A DNA stretch of 33,685 nt from assembly GCA_001683985.1 (NCBI GenBank), contig MAEO01000012.1, positions 1 through 33,685 on the forward strand. The letters are read 5' to 3'. The stretch is from Smithella sp. M82. GTDB lineage: Bacteria > Desulfobacterota > Syntrophia > Syntrophales > Smithellaceae. The notes beneath the pieces were generated by a model. That model saw only the letters and a list, made by a program, of their open reading frames with translations, was not told the DNA's origin and did not search any database. Within the stretch, counting starts at the first letter, position 1. Each line of letters begins with the position of its first letter. The translations under genes and the position numbers were made by a program. Shown here piece by piece: positions 1 to 7,245 of this stretch.

Positions 1-190
1 CCTGTTTTTTTATTTCAGCAATATCTAACTGAGGGGAACTAATATGTCAAGTATCTATTTAATTAAGTGTCGTTGTAGGGTTAATAACCTAAAAGTCACA
101 CGAACTACACACTGCATGATTCCGCAAAGTAAGCGAATCTGAAGGTTCGCACTACGATATTTTAACGGGAGAAAGTTATTTAGGAAGGCC

Positions 191-219
191 TTGACAGTAC
201 CATACAAAAATAATATAAG
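191..219 (+). promoter_or_regulatory. sigma70-type promoter for tRNA-Leu
   Basis: A perfect -35 box TTGACA (191-196) and a -10 box TATAAG (214-219) are separated by exactly 17 bases. Transcription would start near 226, about 25 bases before the mature 5' end of tRNA-Leu. The only gene immediately downstream is the tRNA, so the assignment is straightforward. Confidence 0.75.
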
Positions 220-251
220 CCAAAACACTTTTCGTGTTTGTCGAATTTTAA

Positions 252-339
252 GCCTGGGTGGCGGAACTGGTAGACGCAAGGGACTTAAAATCCCTCGGTC
301 CTTGAGGCTGTGCGGGTTCAATTCCCGCCCCAGGCACCA
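252..339 (+). tRNA. tRNA-Leu (anticodon UAA)
   Basis: The acceptor stem pairs GCCTGGG (252-258) with CCCAGGC (329-335), followed by discriminator A336 and an encoded CCA (337-339). The anticodon arm has the stem AGGGA/TCCCT around the loop CTTAAAA, which gives anticodon TAA. The long variable arm and the GGTTCAATTCC T-arm are those of a type II leucine tRNA. It reads UUA, and UUG by wobble. The gene encodes its own CCA and has a clear promoter upstream. No terminator hairpin is visible right after it. Confidence 0.97.
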
Positions 340-919
340 GTATTTGTGAGGGCTTGCGGGGCCATATAATCTCAAAAGTTCATTTAATTTTATTTCAAAG
401 GTCACTTAATCCTGCGACTGTCCGACTTTTAAAAATTATTTATCAAAAACTAAGCAAAACCATTTGAAGATATTCTATTCAATTCCAATGGACACTGATT
501 GGTCAAATATGTCTCATAAAAAGGACGTCATTCCATACTCTTTTGTGAAAGCTTTTGAAATAGCTTTTAAATCGGTACATTTATATTCTGGTATCTTTCT
601 TGCTTGATCTATATTAAGGACACAAATAGATAATTACTGGACAATGTGTTGCTGCGAATATTTTAAAGTAGAGGTTCACATGGGCCGGGATTTAAAGATT
701 CGAGTTCACATATCGAGCGCGCCTCGTGGCCTGCGGATACGACCTTGGGGATGTTGCACGGGCCGGAGCCAAGGCAAGTCTTTTCCTGTCAGTTATATAG
801 AAAAATTTAGATGCTATTTGTTTCCCTGTCCTTTCAGAGGCCTATTTTTCGTTACCCAAAAGAATCATGGAAAACCACAAAGCCTAAGGTTCTAATACCG
901 TTTTGGCGAGGGATTAAAC
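340..919. other. about 580 bases without a convincing gene
   Basis: Between tRNA-Leu and the iron-sulfur protein gene I see only short, stop-interrupted reading frames. One 83-codon frame (644-895) has neither a recognisable product nor a good ribosome binding site. In another frame, about 696-797, there is a short coding-looking stretch (…CGYDLGDVARAGAK…) that ends at a stop. It could be debris of a lost gene, perhaps of the missing front part of the downstream iron-sulfur gene, but I cannot identify it. No clear repeat or hairpin is visible. Confidence 0.5.
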
Positions 920-1444
920 ATGAAGAAGAATAGTTCGGATAGTTCATATTTTCTGGAAAAGGTCGGATATGTTTCCCAGATCCACATGGCCGAAGCCGTC
1001 AAAATTGGAAAGATAGGAAAGAATGGGCTGATTTTCCATCCGAAGTATGGCCCGCGGCTTATTCTCGGCGGTATCGTGACCAGCGCACCTTTGCCGGAGA
1101 TGACAACTGTGCCTGAAACAGACCTGACGGGGTGTCCTGACGAATGTAATGTGTGCCAGGAAAAATGTCCCGCTAAAGCCATTGACAAAAACGGGAAGGT
1201 CAATATTCGGCTATGCGTACTTCACTCGGGCGTGAGCCCCGTTCGCTTTTTAATTATTCCATTTTTTCGCATTATCATACCGATTTTGTCAAAGCTGAAA
1301 CCGGTTGATGAAAAAAGATTCCTTCCGCAGAAACTGCAGCGTTTAGCCAATATTATGTTTGCTAATACTCATGGAATGTTTCACTGCATCAACTATGTTT
1401 CCATATGCCCGTATTTTTCTGAAGAAACGAAAAAAATTGCTTGA
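920..1444 (+). CDS. QueG-like 4Fe-4S protein, apparently N-terminally short
   Basis: The 174-residue product has a ferredoxin-type cysteine cluster at about residues 73-85 (CPDECNVCQEKCP, spacing CxxxCxxCxxxCP). Two further cysteine-containing segments follow, around CVLHSG and near the end (CINYVSICPYF). The stretch before the cluster, GLIFHPKYGPRLILGGIVT, resembles the part of QueG (epoxyqueuosine reductase) and related iron-sulfur proteins that sits just before their ferredoxin domain. Members of that group are usually 250-350 residues long and carry an N-terminal substrate or cofactor domain that is absent here. The frame is closed by a stop (893-895) just upstream of ATG 920, which has a modest GAGGG site. 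It may be a shortened but functional electron carrier or the remnant of a longer gene. It points the same way as the six-gene cluster that begins 97 bases downstream, but membership in that operon is not shown. Confidence 0.65.
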   Translation: MKKNSSDSSYFLEKVGYVSQIHMAEAVKIGKIGKNGLIFHPKYGPRLILGGIVTSAPLPEMTTVPETDLTGCPDECNVCQEKCPAKAIDKNGKVNIRLCVLHSGVSPVRFLIIPFFRIIIPILSKLKPVDEKRFLPQKLQRLANIMFANTHGMFHCINYVSICPYFSEETKKIA

Positions 1445-1541
1445 TGGTTTCCTTAGAGATACAATATATACAATTATGTGACGTAGATTTTGGACTATAT
1501 AATAGTATAAAAATTTCTGATTGGAATTATGGTGAAGGAAA

Positions 1542-1817
1542 GTGAGTATTACGATAATAGTACCAGGTTCATTGAAAGACCTGCTTGGCGGCAGTGATCA
1601 GGTTACCTGTGAAGGAAAAACGATAGGGGAGTGCATTGCTGATCTTGATTGTAAATTTCCGGGTTTTAGAGGTAAAGTGCTCGATGAAAATGGGGAAGTC
1701 AATAGTTCTTTCATGATCTTTCTTGACGGGCAGAATGTTCGCTCCTTGATTGGAATGGCCACTTCTGTGAAGGAAGGTGATGAGGTCAACATAATTCCAT
1801 TTGCAGCGGGAGGGTGA
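1542..1817 (+). CDS. ThiS/MoaD-like sulfur-carrier protein ending in Gly-Gly
   Basis: This is a 91-residue protein of the ubiquitin-like beta-grasp class. The size, the opening strand (SITIIVPGSLKDLL), the LDGQN segment, the EGDEVNIIPFAAGG ending and the terminal Gly-Gly are those of MoaD/ThiS carriers. In that family an E1-like enzyme adenylates the C-terminal glycine, which then carries sulfur as a thiocarboxylate. A matching E1-like gene lies at the end of the same gene run (6214-6981), so the two probably work together. I chose GTG 1542, preceded by GAAGGA at close spacing; no ATG is in frame. The upstream gap is AT-rich and contains TATAAT-like boxes near 1498-1511, so a promoter here is plausible though its -35 is weak. 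Whether the sulfur goes to a pterin or to another target cannot be read from the sequence. Confidence 0.85.
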   Translation: MSITIIVPGSLKDLLGGSDQVTCEGKTIGECIADLDCKFPGFRGKVLDENGEVNSSFMIFLDGQNVRSLIGMATSVKEGDEVNIIPFAAGG

Positions 1818-2347
1818 TAAGAACAATGATTATAGACAGACCGGATTCCCATTTTATCTTTGTCTTCCATCCATCAGCATTGATGGGTAAAAAATATACT
1901 TTATATGAAGGCAAAGAGCTCACCAATGGTGAGGTTCTTCAATACTGGGGAAAGTGGATTGTCCTGGGGGAAAAATCCTGGCTTGATGAATTAGCGCAAA
2001 AACTTGATAGATATGTTGAAGACAAGGTGATACCTTGTATCAAATACGATCGTAAGCCTCCTGCGAATCTGGGCTTAAAAGAAGCCGTCATGATGGTTTA
2101 TTGCGATAAACGTAAAGGTGAGGAAATCTGGGAAATACTCCATCAGCATGGAGTAAAAATCAAAGCCTGGGTTTCGGAGCGGGAAACGATGGAGATGTGG
2201 TTGCCCGGCGGGCCGCTTTTAGAACAGTGGATTACTTCAATGAATCTCAGTGAAGAAGATGCCCGCATTAACCGTGAAGATGCAGCGGCACGCCTTGGAT
2301 ATATTTTTGATCACCCCGATGAGATATTTTCTCCTTGGGAACAATGA
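1814..2347 (+). CDS. unrecognised 177-residue protein in the ThiS-MoxR-VWA cluster
   Basis: I do not recognise this protein with confidence. It is soluble, with no signal peptide or membrane segment, and mixed alpha/beta in appearance. The features GKWIVLGEKSWLDELAQKL, a later strand VMMVYCDKR and a helix before HGVKIKAW give a weak impression of the Bles03/DUF1917 pattern (a GKW motif followed by a VY strand), but I would not annotate it as that. The frame overlaps the stop of the ThiS-like gene (GTGA), so translation is probably coupled. An alternative start is ATG 1826, four codons in. Its tight packing between the carrier protein and the AAA+ ATPase suggests a role in the same process, perhaps as a scaffold or substrate adaptor, which is inference only. 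Confidence 0.75.
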   Translation: MIRTMIIDRPDSHFIFVFHPSALMGKKYTLYEGKELTNGEVLQYWGKWIVLGEKSWLDELAQKLDRYVEDKVIPCIKYDRKPPANLGLKEAVMMVYCDKRKGEEIWEILHQHGVKIKAWVSERETMEMWLPGGPLLEQWITSMNLSEEDARINREDAAARLGYIFDHPDEIFSPWEQ

Positions 2348-2386
2348 ATTTAAACAGAGTATATTTTAAATCTTAAGGGAGGAAAC

Positions 2387-3265
2387 ATGGTTGACATTTC
2401 CAAGCAGTTGAAGGTTCCAACACCAGACCCGTATTTTTTTGTTCTGGAAGAGGACAGGATTAACATGGACAGGCTGGAGAAACTCTCTGAGAAACACCCG
2501 ATTAACATTCTGGTAACCGGTAATCAGGGATGTGGTAAGTCATCTCTGGTCAGGCAGTTTGCCAGTTACTATAAAAGGCCTATGGCTACATTTCAGGTAG
2601 GACTCCTTTTAGAGGCCGGACAGCTATTTGGGCAGCAAAGGTTGAAAGGTGGCGAAACTTTTTATCAGAGTTTTTTATTCTCCAACGTCATTCGTGTACC
2701 GGGATGTGTTATTCATCTGGAGGAAATCAACAGGTCTGAAAATCCTCATGCTTTGAATGAACTCTTTTCGGTGTTGTCAGAGGACCGAAACATCTGGATT
2801 GATGAATTTGGTCTTATTGAAGTAGCTCCCCGGGTAATCTTTTTTGCCACCATGAATGAAGGTGCGGAATTTTCGGGTACAGATGAGTTGGATGCTGCCT
2901 TGAAGGATCGGTTTTACCGCATTCGTCTGGAATATCCTCCTGTTAGTATAGAAAAAGAAATCCTTGTCCTGAAAACCGGTATTTCCCCGTCTGTAGCGGA
3001 TGACATTCTCAACATAGTGCATAAATTAAGACATAACAAACAGGCTCCTATCGATATTTCTATAAGGCATAGCCTGATGATTGCGGAACTTGCCGCAATG
3101 GGAGCGCCTTTACGGGAGGCCATTATCTACAGCCTTCAGATATCAATGAATATTCTGGAATCGTTGCTTCTTTCCATTCATGTGGAGACAGCTGATATAA
3201 AGGAAGAAATCAGTCACTATGAACGATATGTTCCGCCAGGTTATGTTTCATCGCAGGGAGGTTGA
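2387..3265 (+). CDS. MoxR-family AAA+ ATPase
   Basis: This 292-residue AAA+ ATPase has a Walker A motif GNQGCGKS (residues 45-52, Lys51), a Walker B motif VIHLEEIN (108-115), a sensor-1 segment ATMNEG and an arginine-finger-like ALKDRF. MoxR-type ATPases act with a VWA-domain partner as chaperones that insert metals or remodel cofactor enzymes; examples are CbbQ/CbbO, NorQ/NorD and CoxD/CoxE. The VWA gene follows directly, so this is a standard MoxR-VWA pair. The start is well supported by a strong GGGAGGAAAC ribosome binding site before ATG 2387. The gene begins 39 bases after the 177-residue protein and is probably in the same operon. Confidence 0.9.
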   Translation: MVDISKQLKVPTPDPYFFVLEEDRINMDRLEKLSEKHPINILVTGNQGCGKSSLVRQFASYYKRPMATFQVGLLLEAGQLFGQQRLKGGETFYQSFLFSNVIRVPGCVIHLEEINRSENPHALNELFSVLSEDRNIWIDEFGLIEVAPRVIFFATMNEGAEFSGTDELDAALKDRFYRIRLEYPPVSIEKEILVLKTGISPSVADDILNIVHKLRHNKQAPIDISIRHSLMIAELAAMGAPLREAIIYSLQISMNILESLLLSIHVETADIKEEISHYERYVPPGYVSSQGG

Positions 3266-3270
3266 TAGCG

Positions 3271-5013
3271 GTGCGTGTCAAAACTGTCGATAGTAATAAT
3301 AAAAAATATAAGACTCCGGAATATTCACAACAGGAGTATTCCAGATACTGGCGCAAAAATTATTCCCGTCATGAAGCTACTGAACTGGCTGCTGCTCTGG
3401 CCGCTATGCGTAAAGTGGCCGGCCACATTGGTATTAATGTCAAACCGATTTACTGGCAGGGCATGTCGGCCTCTCCAGGCAACTCTATTATTTTAAATCC
3501 GGCTGACGTCAAGGGAACTTATCCTATTCCTTTCCAGAAAATTGACCTCATGGTGGGAAAAGTTGTCCGTGAGGCTTTCGGATGCATTGAATGGGATGAA
3601 TGGGTGGAAGATCAGGTCAAACGACGTGTTTCCCTGCCGGCTGAAGAAATGAAAGATTACCTGGATAATTTGATCTGCACATTGGAAGACATTTATATAA
3701 CTGAACTGGTTCGTCCCACCGTTTGGCATCTTTATCTTTCAAAATATTGGAGGACTCTTATCAATAAAAGGGAAAGGGATCCTTCGCTGCCGCCAACTGC
3801 CTCAAGTATAGCCAGTGTCTGGCGGGAGGTAATGTTTTTTCAGACCCTGCCCAGTAATCTTCACTATTACTATGATGATCTGATTAAAGTTTTGCTGGAA
3901 AATTTTGAGAAAATTACAGAGCTGAAGAATCTTTCTACATTGACCGAGCGCAGAGAAAGAAGAGTTGAGATATACCTCAAGATGTGGACCCGCATTTGCT
4001 CGATCATCGGAGAGTGGGAAAAATTTGTCTTTGCTCCCGATGCCGTTAATATTGAAGATGAAGCCGGCGCCAAGATAAAAAAACCCGACACAAGAGAAAA
4101 GAAGGAAGAAGATGCCGGCCAGGATGGTGAAGAAGGAAAACCGACAGGGCTTGATGAGGAACTTGCCGCTGAGGTGAGTTTCAAATTGGATGAGGGAGAA
4201 TCTGATTTGACTCAGCATATATCGGTGGCTGTTGAGGATCCCCGGGCAAAGGCAATGAATACAATCTTTACAAGGGCAGTTGCGAAATGCAATTTAAATC
4301 CAAATCAATCGCAAGTGGAACGTTTAAGGAGAATATTCCAGATTCAGAAGACCATGGCAAGAAGAGCGAGAGTAAAAGGTATTATCAGAGGCGTGGATAT
4401 GGGAAAGATAGATGCCCGAAGACTATATCGAGTACCTTTGGATGGGAAAATATTTAAAATGAGGGATATATTAGGTTCTGACTATGCATGGAACATCAGC
4501 ATTGTAGCGGACGCTTCGGCCTCCATGGCGGGAAAGGGAACAGCTCATAAACCATGGACAGTGGCGGAACAGACCTTTGTATCCCTTGCACAAGCAGCTA
4601 AGGGGTTTTTCAATCATCTGGAAGTTTTCGGTTATCAGGAAAAGTCCAACCAGTGCAATCTTATACAGCTATACCGGGAGGGTGAATTATACACTATAAC
4701 GCCTGAAGGCAAGACCCCGACGGGCCAGGCAATCATAGCCGCAGCCATGCTCATGAAAAAGAACGACAGAAGGAAACTGATTATCCATATTACCGATGGA
4801 GCTGCAAATTGCGGGGTAAGCGTAGTTGATGCTCTTGAGTATTGCCGGAGAAACGGAATTGATCTGATAACCATTGGATGCGGGTGTAATGTCCAGACAA
4901 AGCAGTTTTTACTGGAGAGGTATCCCCGTGGAGCGGTCTATCTTATGGATGACATTCATCATCTACCGGAAGGCCTGGAAATTCTGTTTCGGGACAGGCT
5001 CTTAAAGAACTAG
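3271..5013 (+). CDS. VWA-domain protein, partner of the MoxR ATPase
   Basis: The product is about 580 residues, with a C-terminal VWA domain carrying a complete metal-ion-dependent adhesion site: DASAS (from Asp414), Thr484 in PTGQAI, and Asp509 in ITDGA. The N-terminal half is helical and unfamiliar. A charged linker rich in Lys, Glu and Asp spans about residues 263-305. This layout, with a helical front, a charged linker and a C-terminal VWA, recalls CbbO, NorD and CoxE, which dock on a MoxR ring and on the enzyme being matured. The frame could open at TTG 3262, overlapping the MoxR stop, but GTG 3271 sits nine bases after GGGAGG and is the better start. There is no signal peptide, so it should act in the cytoplasm. 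Confidence 0.88.
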   Translation: MRVKTVDSNNKKYKTPEYSQQEYSRYWRKNYSRHEATELAAALAAMRKVAGHIGINVKPIYWQGMSASPGNSIILNPADVKGTYPIPFQKIDLMVGKVVREAFGCIEWDEWVEDQVKRRVSLPAEEMKDYLDNLICTLEDIYITELVRPTVWHLYLSKYWRTLINKRERDPSLPPTASSIASVWREVMFFQTLPSNLHYYYDDLIKVLLENFEKITELKNLSTLTERRERRVEIYLKMWTRICSIIGEWEKFVFAPDAVNIEDEAGAKIKKPDTREKKEEDAGQDGEEGKPTGLDEELAAEVSFKLDEGESDLTQHISVAVEDPRAKAMNTIFTRAVAKCNLNPNQSQVERLRRIFQIQKTMARRARVKGIIRGVDMGKIDARRLYRVPLDGKIFKMRDILGSDYAWNISIVADASASMAGKGTAHKPWTVAEQTFVSLAQAAKGFFNHLEVFGYQEKSNQCNLIQLYREGELYTITPEGKTPTGQAIIAAAMLMKKNDRRKLIIHITDGAANCGVSVVDALEYCRRNGIDLITIGCGCNVQTKQFLLERYPRGAVYLMDDIHHLPEGLEILFRDRLLKN

Positions 5014-5091
5014 AGTTAACAATTATCAGGTTTTGAAAATCTATAGCTGACATCCTATTGCATCAAATATCTTACTGACTGAGCAAGACGA

Positions 5092-6201
5092 ATGGAAAAT
5101 AAAGCGGATAATTTTGTAGAAATCACCCGGGAGAAATTTTACCGTGCAGTAAAAGAATGTAAGCCGCTTTTTGCCTGGTTTAGTCTCACGGATGCATGTA
5201 ATCTGGACTGCAAGCATTGTTTTATCAACGCCAGGTATTATCCGCCTGATTCTCCTGAACTGCCTCATCATGAACTTAGTACGGATGAGGTATTCGCCAT
5301 TATCGATAATATTGCTGAAGCCGGCACCGAAATAGTGATGTTTGCGGGTGGCGAACCAACCTTAAGAAAAGATCTCGTTTCTATCGTGAGATATGCCTCC
5401 AGCCGGATGAAAGTGGCAATGAACAGTAACGGTTACCTTTTAGATAAGCGTTTGTGCTGGGATTTATTGGGTGCAGGTCTTTCCCAGGTAAAAATAAGTG
5501 TTGATGGCTTGGAGAAAAATCATGACTGGAACAGGGGAGAAGGATCTTTTCAAAAGACTATGGATGCCCTTAGAAATCTCGTGAAAGTAGGCATTCCCAC
5601 AGTGATGTTGATCATGACACTTACGAGTTTAAACTATGATGATTTGGAGAAAACGGTAGAATTTTCCATGGACATGGGAGTGGATTTTACGATGGTAGAG
5701 TTTCTGCCGCTGGGAAGAGCATCTGAGGAGAAAGAATGGGCTTTATCAAAAGAGCAGTTGGAAAAAGCTCAGCGGTATTTGACGGAAGCACAGAAACGTT
5801 ACGGATGGCAGAGGGTGGCATTTGAAAACCGTTATATCGTTGCCGAAGATGAATACTGTAAAAAGATTTGCAGTGATCCGAATGAGCCATGTGGTTTTTA
5901 TGATTTCTGCGTAGGATGTATCACCAGCATATATAGTTATTCCATAACCTCTTCGGGAAAGGTGGCTGCGGGAGATATAATGACACTGGAAGTGGGTGAC
6001 TTGAGGAAGGAAAGATTAAAGGATATCTGGAAAAATGCGGAATTATTCAAAGTTATAAGAAACAGGGAAAATCTGAAAGGCAAATGCGGAAAATGTAGAT
6101 ACAGGTATATTTGCGGGGGCTGCAGGAGAAGGGCCTATGCCTATACGGGGGACATCATGGCCGCTGATCCGGGTTGCTGGCGGGGCGTGAGTGAAAAATG
6201 A
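5092..6201 (+). CDS. radical SAM/SPASM-domain enzyme of a cofactor-maturation type
   Basis: This 369-residue radical SAM enzyme has the cluster-binding motif C36-x3-C40-x2-C43 (in ACNLDCKHC) and the SAM-binding GGEP motif. A C-terminal SPASM-like domain has Cys332, 335, 341, 344 and 362 (CGKCRYRYICGGC … DPGC), preceded by five more cysteines at 256, 260, 267, 273 and 276. It should therefore bind one radical SAM cluster plus one or two auxiliary 4Fe-4S clusters. The SPASM region looks like that of the haem-pathway enzymes NirJ/AhbC/AhbD, but no haem genes are nearby. A family annotated as a tungsten-oxidoreductase maturase belongs to the same class and fits the carrier, E1 and MoxR-VWA neighbours better. 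No small precursor-peptide gene is visible. The subfamily needs a profile search. The ribosome binding site before ATG 5092 is weak. Confidence 0.88.
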   Translation: MENKADNFVEITREKFYRAVKECKPLFAWFSLTDACNLDCKHCFINARYYPPDSPELPHHELSTDEVFAIIDNIAEAGTEIVMFAGGEPTLRKDLVSIVRYASSRMKVAMNSNGYLLDKRLCWDLLGAGLSQVKISVDGLEKNHDWNRGEGSFQKTMDALRNLVKVGIPTVMLIMTLTSLNYDDLEKTVEFSMDMGVDFTMVEFLPLGRASEEKEWALSKEQLEKAQRYLTEAQKRYGWQRVAFENRYIVAEDEYCKKICSDPNEPCGFYDFCVGCITSIYSYSITSSGKVAAGDIMTLEVGDLRKERLKDIWKNAELFKVIRNRENLKGKCGKCRYRYICGGCRRRAYAYTGDIMAADPGCWRGVSEK

Positions 6202-6213
6202 GACTTAGAGAGT

Positions 6214-6981
6214 ATGTCTAAAATAAAGAAAACAATAACCGATGAAGAACTAAAGCGGTACAGACGTCAAATTTCCCTCCTTGGAGAGGAAGGGCAGGAA
6301 AAACTTAAAGGGACTAAAATTTTGATTGCCGGAGCGGGAGGATTGGGTTCGCCTGTAGTTACGTATCTTGCTTTGGCCGGTATCGGACGTATTGTAATTG
6401 CCGATGATGATGTTGTTGAAGTTAGCAATCTTAACAGGCAGATCTTGCATTGGAGCGCCGATGTAGGCAGAAAAAAAACAGTTTCAGCAGACGAAAAACT
6501 GCGGGCCATGAATCCTTATGTTGAGTTAGAAACGGTCTCCTGCAGAATTGAAGAAACAAATGTCAACGATGTTGTCGGGGATGCCGACTTAATCGTTGAT
6601 GCACTGGACAATTTTCAGACAAGATATCTTTTAAACAGAGTTGCCATTGCACATGATATTCCCTTCTTTCATGGCGCTGTTCGGGGATTCTACGGTCAGG
6701 TCATGACAATTATACCCCGCCAAACAGCCTGTCTTAGATGCGTCTTCCCTCAGAGCCCTTCTGCTGAAATCTTTCCGATCATCGGAGCTACTCCTGGTGT
6801 AATCGGTTCCGTCCAAGCGACGGAAGTCATAAAGTACGTTACGAGCAAAGGAGAATTATTGACAAACAAATTGTTACTCTGGGATGGTCTTACAGGAGAA
6901 ACAAAAATTATTCTTGTTAAAAGAAATCCGTCCTGTGAGGATTGTAGTCAAACGTACACCTCAACTGATCAAAATTTGTAA
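6214..6981 (+). CDS. MoeB/ThiF/HesA-like E1 activating enzyme
   Basis: The 255-residue protein has the E1-type nucleotide-binding loop GAGGLGS (from Gly40), the VEVSNLNRQ segment that binds ATP, the DALDNFQTR catalytic-aspartate region, and two zinc-binding CxxC pairs (Cys173/176 and Cys241/244). Family members adenylate the C-terminal glycine of ThiS/MoaD carriers. The likely substrate is the Gly-Gly protein at 1542-1817. One difference from E. coli MoeB and ThiF is that the usual Cys-x-x-Ala-Gly-Val segment before GVIGS is replaced by a shorter EIFPIIGATP stretch. The gene lies 12 bases after the radical SAM gene, so co-transcription is likely. It is the last gene of this run before the strand changes. 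Confidence 0.9.
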   Translation: MSKIKKTITDEELKRYRRQISLLGEEGQEKLKGTKILIAGAGGLGSPVVTYLALAGIGRIVIADDDVVEVSNLNRQILHWSADVGRKKTVSADEKLRAMNPYVELETVSCRIEETNVNDVVGDADLIVDALDNFQTRYLLNRVAIAHDIPFFHGAVRGFYGQVMTIIPRQTACLRCVFPQSPSAEIFPIIGATPGVIGSVQATEVIKYVTSKGELLTNKLLLWDGLTGETKIILVKRNPSCEDCSQTYTSTDQNL

Positions 6982-7245
6982 AAAGAAAATACAAAGAAAG
7001 GTTTTACATCTGTCACAGGAAGCGTGTTGCATGGAACACCTCCTCTATTCTAATTTTGATGTGGTGTGCTGACAGCGGAAATATAAAAAATACGATCCCG
7101 TATGTCAAATAAATATTGATTGAAGGAAGAAGAGGAAGATCAAGACTGAGATGTGTTTAAATTTTGGAAAGAATTATTTGTTAAGTCTGCCTAAAAAGTC
7201 CAGCTGAGCAGCGGTAAAAATGGTGCAACGTGACAATCGTTAATT

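Noticed and set aside
44..142. A 32-codon frame with GAGGGG ahead of its ATG at the start of the window
   Set aside because: The predicted peptide has no family resemblance, and the window edge prevents checking what lies upstream.
55..405. A minus-strand 116-codon frame overlapping tRNA-Leu
   Set aside because: It is the reverse reading of the tRNA and its flank; the typical tRNA-antisense peptide pattern shows that it is not a gene.
644..895. An 83-codon frame between tRNA-Leu and the iron-sulfur gene
   Set aside because: No recognisable product, poor ribosome binding site and low-complexity composition; a second short frame in the same place looks slightly more coding-like, but it too ends early.
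1498..1511. TATAAT-like boxes before the carrier gene as a promoter
   Set aside because: The -10 is good, but no -35 at 16-18 bases is acceptable, so it is mentioned in the gene entry and not listed as a feature.
1542..6981. The cluster as a defence system, because it pairs a ubiquitin-like carrier and an E1 enzyme
   Set aside because: There is no E2-like or JAB-type peptidase gene, no nuclease or other effector, and the MoxR-VWA and radical SAM genes fit cofactor maturation better.
6982..7245. A terminator between the E1 gene and the DUF1796 gene
   Set aside because: Only weak, short pairings are visible (for example GTGTT/AACAC) without a T run.
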